64,000 nucleotides of DNA from positions 248,001-312,000 of the forward strand of contig JBBPBK010000057.1 of assembly GCA_039720395.1 (NCBI GenBank), in the 5' to 3' direction. Positions within the stretch are counted from its first letter, which is position 1. Every line of letters begins with the position of its first letter. Under the pieces are notes generated by a model. That model was not told the DNA's origin. It ran no database searches and saw only the letters and a list, made by a program, of their open reading frames with translations. The position numbers and the translations under genes are program-made. Source of the DNA: Liquidambar formosana. Lineage: Eukaryota > Streptophyta > Magnoliopsida > Saxifragales > Altingiaceae. Positions 12,114-23,766 of the stretch are shown here, in pieces.

Positions 12114-12216
12114 GCTTGGATGACCACCTAGTGTTGGGCAGCTGACCACTTGGGCTTGGGTGGCTGACCACCTGGGCTGGGTGGTTAGCCACCAAGCGCT
12201 AGGTGGTCACCCGAGC
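12114..12216. repeat. GC-rich snap-back module in LTR G
   Basis: Arms at 12114-12131 and 12199-12216 are complementary at 16 of 18 positions. The interior carries short repeats of GGGCTGGGTGG and CTGACCACCT type. The GC content contrasts with the AT-rich LTR around it. The matching module is at 52970-53072 in H, and a shorter form is at 34267-34328 in D. Confidence 0.6.
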
Positions 12217-12923
12217 GCCTCATCAGCAATTGCCATTTTTGCACTCTTTCGCCTTCCAAAAGTGTTTCGGGGGTCAAACGGAGTCCAATTTTGACGAAAC
12301 AAAAGCCAAAACGACCGTGTTTCGAAGGGGAATGTAATTTGAGTCACTTAAGGGCAAGAACCCCTAACCATGGCTGCATGGTTAAGTCTTACAAAGACGG
12401 ATAACCGCTATGCACCACCGTCGCTTAGCTTAGGTATGCACATAGGGTTGTACCGAATGTCTTTCAATGTGAAATTCAACCTCCCTAAACACATTTGGGG
12501 ATGAAATTAAGACTAATCAAAGTCAAATGAGTGGGCATGGAGTGAAAATCATGAGCCAATTCGAGCTAACCCGAAATAGGTCTCTTAACCAACCTGAGCC
12601 ATATTAAGCCATTCTAATCCTGAACCATCAATTCATCGAATTGAACTCATAAATACCTCAAATGCATCCATATGAACTCCAATTGGCAACTTGGAGATCA
12701 TTTCAAGGTCAAATGAAAAGTTTGTGACCTAAAAGACGATTATGCCCCTTAAGTCACAAAAGTTCTTATTAACCCTCAAGATCAACTCCAAATCGAACCA
12801 AAATTCATACACATCATCCTCAAGACCCTAGAAACTCAATGCAAAAAACTAGACTAAAAAAGGAAACAAAAAGACACATAAAATGACAAACCCTAGCTAA
12901 GGAGGCAAAAATGGGGTGTGACA

Positions 12924-13193
12924 ACTCTTACCAAGGATAGAAAGGTATCTGAAATAATACGCTATAACTATAAAAGGTTGAAACACTTTACTCATGAATG
13001 CACTAAGCCAAAGTAGGTATCTTTTTCACCGAACTCTCTCTGCATTCGTGCATGTGATCATAATTTAATTAGTTGCCTATCCTGTTCTTATGTGGATTGA
13101 GATGCGGGTGCAGCTAAATATGTATTTTGAGATAGAGTAAGGCTAGTAGATTATTGCAATTTTGAGTTGACGTCCATAGAGTGTATGGGTAAT
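12924..13193. other. Unassigned spacer between two gypsy LTRs
   Basis: 270 bp without a recognised feature. It separates the right end of G from the left end of LTR1 and may continue the same pre-insertion DNA as 7866-9839. Confidence 0.4.
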
Positions 13194-13986
13194 TGTCACA
13201 CCCCATTTTTGCACCACCTTACTAGGGCTCATCATTTCATGCATGTTTTTGTTTTGTTTTTGAGTCTAGTCACTTGCATTAGTTTTCTAGAGTCACAAGG
13301 ACAATGGATATGAATTTTGGTTCAAATTGGAGTTGATCTTGAGGGATAATAAGAGCTTTTGTGACTTGAGGGGCATAATCGTCTTTTAAGTCCCAAACTT
13401 TTCATTTGACCTTGAAATGATCTCCAAATTGTCAATTGGAGTTCATATGGATGCATAAGAGGTATTTCTAGGTTCAATTTGGTAAGTCAATGGCTCGGGA
13501 TTAAAATGGCTCGATGTAGTTCAAGTTGGTTAATTGACCCTTCCTTGGGTTAGCTCTAATTGACTCACAATTACCAACCAAATCTTTTCAAATTGACTTT
13601 CATTAGTCATCATTTTACCCTCAAAAGTGTTTCATGAAGTTCAATTTTGATATGGCCTGATGATGAGTTTAGTGTGGTTATTTACGGATTATCCTTGAAG
13701 AATTAGTGCGAATCACAGCATGAGATTTTTGGTTAAAATGAAAAGAAAATTATTTTATTAAATTAGCCATTTTTATCATGACACTAACACGTGTACGTAT
13801 GTGATGAGTGTGTGTACGCACATACGATACATGTGCATGCGTGTTAGCGGTCAGTCTCCCAATTTTTATAAAAGACAATTTCCTTTTCCTATTCAGATTA
13901 GAAGTCTTTTATCATTATAAAATACCTTTTGATTATTCTACAAAGAAACCTAGTCCAGGAAGGAAAGGGAAACTCCAGATTTCAGC

Positions 13987-13994
13987 TATAAATA
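13987..13994 (+). promoter_or_regulatory. TATA box of gypsy LTR1
   Basis: TATAAATA in the context CAGCTATAAATACCC, conserved in all D/E/F-type LTRs (27717-27724 minus, 29934-29941 plus, 57837-57844 plus). Confidence 0.6.
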
Positions 13995-15729
13995 CCCTCT
14001 TAATGTCTTTAAACAAGGGGGAGGAGAAGAGGGTTTGGAGGGAGTGAAATTCGTCATAATTCAGCAGCAGATTTTCTGAAAACCAGCAGTCGTATTTTAA
14101 TCATAACTTTTTCATCTGAAGTCAGAATTTGATGAAATTGGTCTTGTTAGAAAGATAATTCAATTCTCTACAACTTTGTATTTCACAAGCTTTGTCCAAA
14201 TCCAACGTTTTCATACCCAAAAACGCGATTGAAGTTGCTGCTGCTGCAAAGTGACGAAAATCACTTTTCTTTTCTCTTGTTCTCTTTTTGTTTTCTATTT
14301 CTTTTCAAAGTTGAGTTGAGTTTTGATCTCTTTGCTGTGATACCACTTTGACAAAGAGGAGGATTCGTGTTGGTTTGATTCACTCTAAAGACCTGAGGAG
14401 CCACGAACAATTACAAACACAAGGGGAGCCACTTTATGCATTAATACTTGAGTGTTTGAGAGAGAATAAGGTATTCTCCTTCTCTATTCAAGCTTAAACT
14501 AGGTTTTCATATGGGTTAGGCTTATTGCATGTTAAAGGTAGCCTTTTTATCATGTATTAACACTCTAGCTAGTTAATATACATGGAATATCTATTTTTTA
14601 TCTACTGTTTAGCATGCTTTAGGGCTGTCCTTTAGGTTTTTAATGCATAGTTATGATTCTTGTGCTCCTGTTTGTCCTTGTGCTAGGATTAGTGTCATTG
14701 CATGTTAGAGTTAGGATTTTCATCATGTTATATTGCTTTAGTTAGTTAATATGTATGATTTAATTTCTGTTTAGTTTGGTTTTAGCATGATTAAAGTATG
14801 TTTTGTATGTTTTTAAGCATATTTGTGAGTTTAGGGTTTTAGAGTCATTGTTTCGTGTTTGTTTTCATATAGCATGATAAAGTAGACTTTTTTATTGGTT
14901 TTTCTTCGTGTTTGCTGTATATGTTTTTCATATGGAGTAAACATGATAGTTTTGCATGCATGTTAGTATGTTTTAGGGTTTTTATGCATGATATGGTTCT
15001 AGGAATATGTTAGGACTTATTATTGTTCGCTGTTTTTGCTATTGGCATGCTTAGTGGATGATTTTAGGCCATAATACTATTCTGTCCAGATTTGCATGTT
15101 AGTGTTTTCGCATGGTTTTGAGCACTTTTAAGGGTGCAAATAGGTGTGGTATTTGTCCTATGGCAAATAGGGCTGCTTATGTCTGAAATAGCTAATGTTT
15201 GGAGTAATTGCGCTCATGTAAGTGGGTGTGAAGGTGCCCCAATTCATCTTTCTTCTTAACTCATTCTCTTCTCCCTATCTAGGGTTAATTTTTAATACAA
15301 GTCTATGGTTTAATCAAAGGTTTCCTTCGTAAATAAAATTCTGGTTTTTATTAAAGTTTCCATTTTGTGGATTTCTTTCCTAAAATCAAACTTTCTATCA
15401 TATTCAACTCTTTTGATCAAATAAGGAAACCTAGGGTTTTAACCATAGGTTTATATTAGGTCTTAACCCTAATTCTAATCGAACTACGTGGACTTTGATC
15501 CATGTATTTCGTTGCATGGTACGTAGGCGCTCTTCGTGAGGCTCAAGTCCGTTCTAGGATCCAAGCATCCTAGGTTTATTTTTGTTTTCTTTTCTTCTTT
15601 TTCTTTTTCTGTTTTTATGTGCTTATTATGCATGGATGGATGAATGAAATATATGATATGCATGCAATTCTTGTGATGATATACTTGCTGATTTTTGTAT
15701 GGGAAAGATCTTGATTTAGCCCAAATGAA

Positions 15730-15734
15730 CTGAG
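15730..15734. other. Target-site duplication, copia B left
   Basis: CTGAG, repeated at 25425-25429. An uninterrupted copy of the target reading AACTGAGAGACC is present in LTR F at about 31667-31680, which confirms the insertion. Confidence 0.95.
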
Positions 15735-17392
15735 TGTTGGGAATCATATGAGAGGGAAAAATTGAAGTGCGGAATATAAAAATTTTTCCTACGATTCCCA
15801 ATCCCATGAATCTAACTATGCATAACACAAAATCAAACCCTAACTACAAAGAGGGTTAGAACACTTACAGAATTTTTGTCTTCTCCTTTTTGCTCCAAGC
15901 TTTGATTCCGGACAGCGGTGAATGAGCAGCCCAAGTGTGCTGCCTCCAACGGTATCCACACCTAGCTAGAGCTTCAAGTCCTTTCTTTCTTCTTCCTTGT
16001 TGTTGCTAGAGGTGGAGAAGAGAGAGAGAGAGAAGAGAGCCTCCAAGGGGCTGGACGGCTAGGGTTTATTGTGCAAGCCTATTATGCCATGTCACACATA
16101 AGTGTGACTTATATAGGCAGCCCACTAAAGGGGGCTGGCCATGGGGAAGAAACCCTAATAGGGTTATGTGTAATTACACTTAATTGCACATTAACCCCTA
16201 TTATTTGTATCAAATACAAATAGGCCTACAAAGAACTATTCTTTATTCACTAAAACCCTTTCTCTCATAGACTTTAAAGCCCTTCTTGCATGATCAGTGT
16301 GTGACCCATTGGGTTCACATCATTAAGTAGTAGGAATAGCACGAGGTGTGCACAATGGAACTCTTTCCATTTAGGGTCTAATTGGAACTCCTTCCAATTC
16401 CCTAATTGATTATAACTCACTTATATCAATTAGGGCTTCTACTAACCATGAGTAACACCTAGCATATGGCTCATGGTGTGGTCCTTAATGAGGTGAATAG
16501 TCATTTACAAAGAACCCTTCTGTTATAGTTTATAGGTTACAATTGCATCCTTCCTTCAACACAATGTCTCCAATTAAACTAATAGGACATGGAAGTCTGT
16601 CAAGTCCCTAGTTCAATTACTTTATACTCATTCGTAGATATCAACTCATTGATGAACTCATGAAACTCTTTTCATATTCATCCTACCATGTCCATGGATT
16701 TAATGAGTTATATTATGAATGCTATATAAGACATTCTCTCTCTTTTTCCTGAGAGTGATGGATCCCTTGTTGATCACTCACATGCCTTCATACACATAGC
16801 AGTAGGGCCAATGAACACCTTTGCAGACCCCTGAATAGGATCTGCACTTAGTGTTATCAAACTTCTAAAGCTACATGCATAAGGCAACTATGGTGTCTCA
16901 GGTCTAAGGATTACTTGTACCACTATAACAATGAGAAACTGATTGACAGGCAGGATAAAACTCCATTCAGTTTATCTCATATCTTTGGTCACATTCAGTG
17001 TACCTATTCTTGTAATAGGCACCCACTTGTTGGTTGTAGTGTCTCTACACAAATAGCTTGAGACTAGCTATCCTCCTATAGAGTCAACCTAACAAGTGCT
17101 AGTCCTATGGTTCATTATTGTCCATCAAAGTGAACCTTCAACTAGGAATGCTTTAGGAGTTTAGTACAGAGATATATCTACAGTCTCAAAATTACAACTC
17201 TTTGTAATTCCATATTCTCAACTCTAACTCCATGGACATATTATGTAAATATAAATGATGCATATAAACATAATAGAATAAGCCCTTTTATTAAATCAAT
17301 AATAAATGTGACATACATAAATGAAATCAAATGATTGTTCCTAATCCCTAAACAATCATCTCCATGATTGGCTCTAGGGCATAATCCTAACA
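15735..17392 (-). repeat. 3' LTR of copia B
   Basis: 1658 bp, TGTTGGGAATC to CCTAACA on the + strand (TGTTAGG to CCCAACA in element sense). TATATAAG, the probable TATA box, is at 16108-16115 in complement. It is bounded inside by the PPT. Confidence 0.9.
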
Positions 17393-17407
17393 ATCTCCCA
17401 CTTGCAC
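17393..17407 (-). other. Polypurine tract, copia B
   Basis: The complement of GTGCAAGTGGGAGAT, directly against the 3' LTR. Confidence 0.8.
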
Positions 17408-20400
17408 TAAAGCCAATCGACCATGTATCGCATACCTATCTTCTCAAGATGTTGGTCTTAGACATAACCAATTATGTTTTAAAGCTTTAGTCAGTAGGTC
17501 TACAAAAACTTATGTAGATAATATCTTCTGTAATGTATCTATTACCTTTTCCAATGATTCCTCTAATCAATTGGAATTGTCACTCTATGAGTTTGGACTT
17601 TTGATGAGACCGTGATTCCTATACTTGAGCTATAGACCCATTGTTGTCACAAAACAAGGTGTGGGCAACTCAATGGAAGGAACAACTCCAAGTTCTAAAT
17701 GAACTTATAGATCCAAACAGTCTCCTAGACAATGCGACAATTAATTCACCCTTAATAATGGAATCCACTGTATCTTTCATACAGTTCTTCCATTAAGTAT
17801 TTCACCAACTAAAGTGAATATAAAATATACCCCATATGGATTATATCCAAATCCATATACCCATCTACTATGAGTTTACAATTTCCATATACAATCCAAT
17901 ATTCCAAATTTGAATTGATTGATAACTATTTGTAACAATTACAACATAATAGATATCAGGTTCAATACATAGTGTAAAATAAGGCTTCTTAACACTTTAA
18001 GAATCTTACTTGTGTTATCCTAGGGCACATGCCCTTGAATAATGAATTCTTATCTGAAGTAAATCAGACCTCCCTTAGAATTCTCCATGTTGAACTCCTT
18101 CAACATTTCAACTATGTTTGATGATTTGGAGATACTTAGCAATCTATATGATCTATCTCTATAGATCTTATTGGATGCTTTTGCCAAATCTTTCATGAAT
18201 TAGTTTTTCTCCAAAAACTAAAACTTTATATTAGATAACATTCATATATCATTCATAATGATTATGATGTCATCCATACTTAGGATAAAGAAAAACGATC
18301 GCACTCCCACTAACCTTTTATACACTCATGGTCCATCTATACAATGAGAGAAATCAAACAATTTGATTACCTCAACTTTATAGATGTTCTAATTATGAGA
18401 ACCTTGTAGTCTATTAATAGACTTCTATAACTTACACACTTTTATGGTTTTTCACCATTTGATATAACATCTTTATATCCTTTTTGACATATCTTATATT
18501 CAAAATGTGTGTTTATAGATAACAAGATCCAAATGAATTTCAGCATAACTATTATCAAACAAGTTTCTTTATAGACAACTTTTTGCCTATGTTGAAAACA
18601 TTCTTAAATAGCCAAGCCTTTTAGGTCTCTACCTGTCCATATTGGATTTAATGACTCTTAGTCATTTCTCAAGTTGATGTCAAACATCGCCTAATCATAA
18701 TCAATAGGATTATCTTGGTGATCTTTATCACCAAAGAACAATTCTTTCACATTCTAATGGAGATACAATATCTCTCTTATGTTAAAGAAATATCCAATTT
18801 GATCTATGAAAAGAATGTGGTGTAATTAAAGGTTTTGCCTCAATAGGGGCAAGGGTTGGATCTTTGTTGGTTTGTGGCTTTACAAACAATTCTGTAAATT
18901 CTATCTACTTTTGCATCTTTCTTGAATGAACTCTTTCTCAAGAAAATCCAGCAATCATCCTAATGGACAACTTTTGTTCATTAGAGTAATAGAAATACTA
19001 TCCCAACCACTTTTAGGATATACCACAATTCAACACTTACTTGACCTTATTTCCAGATTGTCTACATTATGTTTCCAGACAAACGTAGCACAAGCCCAAG
19101 CCTTAACTTCTTTAAGTTGGGTTTCTTCCCATATCATATCTAATATAATTGGGACAAAACTGGAATGAACCCTAAATTATCAATATGTAGCAATTTTAAG
19201 GTATATCTTAGATGGATACATTAGTAAAACTCATCATGGATCAAACCATATCTTAATAGGGTTCAATTCGTTCTCTTAGATTCACCATTGAGCTATGGTA
19301 TTCTAAGATGAGTCTACTATAATTGAATGCATGCTCTACATGACTGTATACATCACAATGTATAGTCAAATTATAAATGTAACTCATTCACTTCACCAAG
19401 TAAAAGATGGGTTTGGTCATCTCATAACCAAGTCATAATCGTTACATTTAAATGAGAGTCTCTACATCTCTTGTGTTCTCGGAATACGTTGCATTCGCTC
19501 TAATTAGTCATTTAAATTCAGAAATCAAATTTCTAGAATGTCTTAAATGACTTAGTTAAGAAATAAGTTCCCAAAATTAATCTAGCAACTCTTGCTCTAT
19601 TAAAATTTTTAAAGGTAACTTATTATCTACTTAACTTTCTGCTTCAATTTAGATTACACTAGAATCCAAAAACCAAGAAGCAAAACTAACCAACAATTTA
19701 GTTTAGAGCATGAACCAAAACTTCAAAAGTTTGGTTCTTCTAGGAAGACTGATACTTATCAAGTTCCCTTTACAATACCTTATGTTTACTACAAAATAAT
19801 TATATTTCTTTGTCTTTGACTTTTCAAGACTTGATTTCCTCTATGCTTCCATTTTAAATCACATCTAGCTTCTCAAGCTATTCTATGTGATTAATCATTT
19901 TTCAAAAGAATGATTATTAATAAACAACTTTTATTACATCCTAGTCCAGAAGAAGTCCTTTATAACTACTATACTTTATAGTATTATTTTACTCACTATA
20001 CAACCTTTGTATGTGATGTAGGACATCAAAGGCACTTGCATTGACTAATTTTGCTTCTGAAGCTCATTAGTCATAAATACTATCATATAGTATGGCAACA
20101 AGATGCCAATTGCGCATAGTGTCTTTTTCTTCTTAGGATGTTTTATGGAGGGCCTTTAATAAAAGGCCTAATAGCATATAAACAATCTTTTGAAATTGAG
20201 AACAATTCTCAATTTCCTAAGTCAATCAAAGAAATCGGGTTTAGTCAAACTATCAATATCCTATATTAGGAAATAGGGGTTTTGAGGTGAGTAATTAGGT
20301 AATCTACATAAACAGAGAATTAGATTTCATTTTTATCCATAATGATTGGGTCTTTAATCATATGGTACCTCCCACTATTTTATCAAATTCCATACACCCT

Positions 20401-20454
20401 CTAATGGAATTCGGGAATCTCATTCCTAATGGGGATTGGGGTCCCACTGTGACC

Positions 20455-20672
20455 TAGAAGCCTCACATGTTAGTTTCTTGGCTTCTAACCCACAATAAGA
20501 AGACAACTCTTTGTCTATTGCTTCATAAGCAAGTTCTAATCGTTTTGCCTCTAGGGAACATACACCTCACATGTTAGTTTCTTGGAATACTTCCCTAGTT
20601 AAGTTAAGCCCATCATTCACACAGGTATGTTTCGCCAAATATATACCTCACATGTTAGTTTCTTGGTATATA
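20455..20672 (-). repeat. Three hairpins sharing one loop (copia B)
   Basis: Located at 20455-20487, 20551-20598 and 20640-20672. In this copy two stems are perfect: TAGAAGCC with GGCTTCTA, and TATATACC with GGTATATA. The third has a perfect outer CTAGGGAA/TTCCCTAG. The loop is the complement of AAGAAACTAACATGTGA in all three. Confidence 0.7.
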
Positions 20673-21949
20673 CCAGTTTAGGCACCCCATGATATCTCAT
20701 ATGTGATAGTTTCAAGTAATGTCTTTAACATGGGTAGCTCCTACATGTCTGCAGCCAAGTACCCACATTAAGGGACGTTAGATGATCCTATAATGATGGA
20801 AGGCAATGAAGAATTCATTCCCTAATGACTTCTCCATTTTCAACTTAATATTAAATAAGAGGGGTTTTAAAGGGTCTCATCAAATTAACATGCATCCTAT
20901 GTATCAAAATTTAAACATATAAATTATGCTATTTATAATCATACATCTCATGCTATTATAAATCATACATCGCATGCTATTATATATCAACATATATAAA
21001 GTACCATATTTTGATATTAGTCCCTAAGTGAATAGGTAACATATACCAAACTATGGTATTGGAGCTAAAACAATTATCTCATAAATTAAAGCTCCTACTA
21101 TGATGATTATGGACTTTGAGAGGATTCAATCCAAGCCAATAGATTGAATCCAAGGTCTAAGGTGGGTGTAGGTGATCGTAAAATAAACCATTCGTAACAT
21201 GCATGCTTTCTTGAAACACTTCTCTAAGCTTTCAAGTCCTTCAATCTGCTCCCTTGGCTTGATGGTCTCCACCATTGGCTTGTTGGGCTCTATCATGCTC
21301 CTTTGGGTCCACCATGCTCCTTAGTGCGCTCTCGATTACATAACATTTACATAATTTAAAGAAAGGGATACATAAGGGGAATGTGGAGTACATAAGAGAA
21401 TGATAGAGAGAGAGGGAGAGGGAAGGTGGCATGCAAGCCCCAAATAAATTACATCACCTTAATAAAATTACAACTCTTGTAAATAATAACATCCCATTCA
21501 TAAGACGGCCAATCACAATTGGTTTAAAGGGTATAGTCCATAATCATCATCCAAGCACATACATACAATCTCATTGCATAATGTAAAGAAAAACTGTAAG
21601 CATTAAAACATATGGGCATTATGGTAATTCTCTTGAATAATTTACATTAATCTCATTAATGCATCCTAATCTTATTAGGTTTTAACAAAAATATCCAGAA
21701 TTAAATAAAGTCTTAACATTTAAGACATTACAGTTTCAATTAATCAAATTAATTTAAAACATGCAAAGTTTCCTAAAATAACTCTAATATCCAATATTAG
21801 GGTTTCCTTAATTAAACAAAACAATTTCATTTAATTAAGAATTTCCAGATTTTAATTTAATCCCTAATTGTGTTTTAAACCATTTAAAACATTATAAAAT
21901 TAATCAATATTAATTAAATAATTAATATAGGAATTAAATAAAATCATTA

Positions 21950-22390
21950 AAATGATGAATTAGTGTATTAGGGTTTCCTAAAACCCTAAACCCTAAATGC
22001 ATAACCCTAAACCCTAAATGCAAGCCCTAATCATTAAATGCCTTATGATTGGTCATTTAATGTCCAATCATTAAAACCCTAGGTTCATATGGTATTTAAT
22101 AAAAGGGATTAGGGTTTAATTAATGCCAAATAGGGTATTAATTACCCTTAATTAATTACACTAATTAGGGTTTCCAAAACCCTAACCCTAAACATCATTA
22201 ATGGTATTAATTATGCCCTAACAATCAATAACCATGATTGGTCATTTAATGACCAATCATTAACTCTTAATTAAGGTAATTAATATTCCAATTAGGGTTT
22301 TAATTAATGCCATAATGAAATTAGGGTTTCATCATTAACTCAAAATTAGGGTTTCATCCTTAACTCTATGCAGCCGTCACTACCAGGGGG
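21950..22390 (-). repeat. Telo-box and CCAAT-palindrome zone of copia B
   Basis: Counterpart of 1300-1880. Palindromes are at 22045-22071 (one arm base changed) and 22234-22260 (perfect arms). Telomere-like AAACCCTAAACCCTAAATGCA blocks are at about 21981-22025. Confidence 0.6.
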
Positions 22391-23752
22391 CTGCCTGAGC
22401 TTGGCTAGGCTGCCATGGCCACCAACGACTGTGGGAGGCCATGGCCAGTCATGGGAGAACATCCTAGGGGTGTGGGACAAGCCTCTGGACACGTGAGAAG
22501 TGGTGGAAGTGGCTGCCATCATCAAGAACAATCAGGGTTTCCAAAACCCATTGCTGGAGCCATTGTTGCAGACCTTGAAGGTCACAATAGCTTCTAAATC
22601 CTTATCAATTCGACTCCTCCATTGAAACCAGCTTTTGTATCATGTCCCTACATGAAATACTAAGCTAATAGAAGAGGTTTGGATGATCAAATCATCACCA
22701 ATTGTTCTAAACAATTAAAACAACAGTAGGCTGCCCAGAAATTTACAGCATACTGTCCATTGTCAGAAATTGATTTAAAACCCAGCAAGATGAATGAATT
22801 AGGCTACCAAACGAATTTTCCCAGTATCCTACATGTCTTAGGAAACTAATGCAATTGGTTTCATGCAATTTGGAGTTCCCTAACTCAAGTTCTAATCAAA
22901 ATTCCATTGATGACTTTTCTGCAGAGAAAATCTGCTATGCTGTTCATGAAAAATTTTCAAACTTTTTGAATCTTTTTCCATCAAAACCTTTTTGAAACTT
23001 AAAGAAAATCATATACACATGATATATAATGATCCTACAATGATTTGCCATCATAAATACAGCAGCTTTAATTAGAATTAATTGCAAGAACCTTAGGGTT
23101 CTAAAACCCAGATTCAGCCTCCATGGTGTTCTTCTCCTTCTTCCTTCTGTTCTAGCATCTTAATCCAATTATGATGCATCTAAATGCTTGGGAACCTTTC
23201 CCTACCATGTCTAGAACATAACCCAAGTGGTGGCAACCATTGCCATGCCTTTGATCTCCATCAATAACTCAAAGTTGTGGCTATTGCATCATTCCCGAGC
23301 AAAACTGTCTTTCCAGACAGCCTGTAGTAAAAAATTCATAACTTTCACTACAGAAATCGGATTGACGCACCGTTTGTTGGGTTGGAAAGCTTATTCGAAG
23401 AGCTTTCTAACCATATATGGCTCGAAAATTTTGGAGAAGAACTCTGAATTCGGCATGCAAAACAAGATGACGGTTTTTCATGGCTACCATGAAAACTGTT
23501 CATAACAGTTTTATAAAACCTTAGTTTCCTTATTCTTCTTCTCCAAACTCAAACCCTATGCAACCTATTGCATCCATGGCTACACTTAACCATCAATTAG
23601 AAGAGGAGTAAAAGAGAATTGACCTAGGGTTGCAAACCCTAGGTTCAGCCATGGAGGAAAACCAATTATGCAGAAAAATTTTCCAGATTTTTGAATCATT
23701 CAACTACACCATAATAACCAGCCCATATGTATTTTGTATTATGCATAATCAT

Positions 23753-23765
23753 GGCTCTGATACCA
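23753..23765 (-). other. Primer binding site, copia B
   Basis: TGGTATCAGAGCC in element sense, one base from the LTR. It is the classical initiator tRNA-Met complement of copia elements. Confidence 0.9.
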
Positions 23766-23766
23766 C

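Larger units (their letters stand above)
9840..12923 (-). mobile_element. Solo gypsy LTR, G/H subfamily (G)
   Basis: It runs from TGTGGACCC to GGGGTGTGACA on the + strand, that is TGTCACACCCC to GGGTCCACA in element sense. It aligns along its length with H (50631-53780), which has clean target duplications. It has no primer site, PPT or coding sequence, so it is a solo LTR or one LTR left after a rearrangement. The bases on its two sides (ATTGT and ACTCT) do not form a clear 5-bp duplication. Features inside: a TATA box at 11920-11927 (minus strand), a GC-rich snap-back module at 12114-12216, and long A-rich stretches with repeated ACATGATAAAAATA-like words. The termini resemble those of the D/E LTRs, so it is a related Tat-like family. 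Confidence 0.75.
13194..15734 (+). repeat. Gypsy LTR1, left part (split by copia B)
   Basis: It starts TGTCACACCCC and aligns with the LTRs of D, E and F (2.78-2.81 kb). It is cut at the target site of copia B and resumes at 25430-25696, giving about 2808 bp in all. The last few bases (TTCACA) are missing at the junction with D's 3' LTR. Internal features are the G-box and inverted-repeat region near 13783-13850, a TATA box at 13987-13994, and the conserved ATAACTTTTTCATC...TTAGAAAG block at about 14100-14165. No internal region adjoins it on either side, so it is a solo LTR or the remnant of another element. Confidence 0.85.
17393..23766 (-). pseudogene. Decayed internal region of copia B
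   Basis: In element sense it runs from the primer site at the right to the PPT at the left. No frame is open beyond about 90 codons. Remnants of pol are still legible: an RT YVDDI-like motif with a frame break near 18255-18285, and RNase H words (CDNNGS, KSKHIER-like) near 17585-17665. A 92-codon frame antisense to the element (23227-23505) is kept in all three copies, but that is explained by their recent common origin. The region also carries the telo-box zone and the three equal-loop hairpins. Gag and integrase could not be recognised with confidence. Confidence 0.7.

Noticed and set aside
7866..13193. Host gene in the unassigned stretches
   Set aside because: No long ORF, no splice-consistent coding pattern and no recognised protein; nothing supports a gene.
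13808..14047. 79-codon ORF repeated in LTR1, F, E and D's 3' LTR
   Set aside because: It overlaps the G-box and TATA region of the LTR and shows no protein family; it follows from LTR homology.
18926..19168. 80-codon ORF in copia interior, also near 4490 and 44054
   Set aside because: No recognisable domain; antisense to the element and likely chance.
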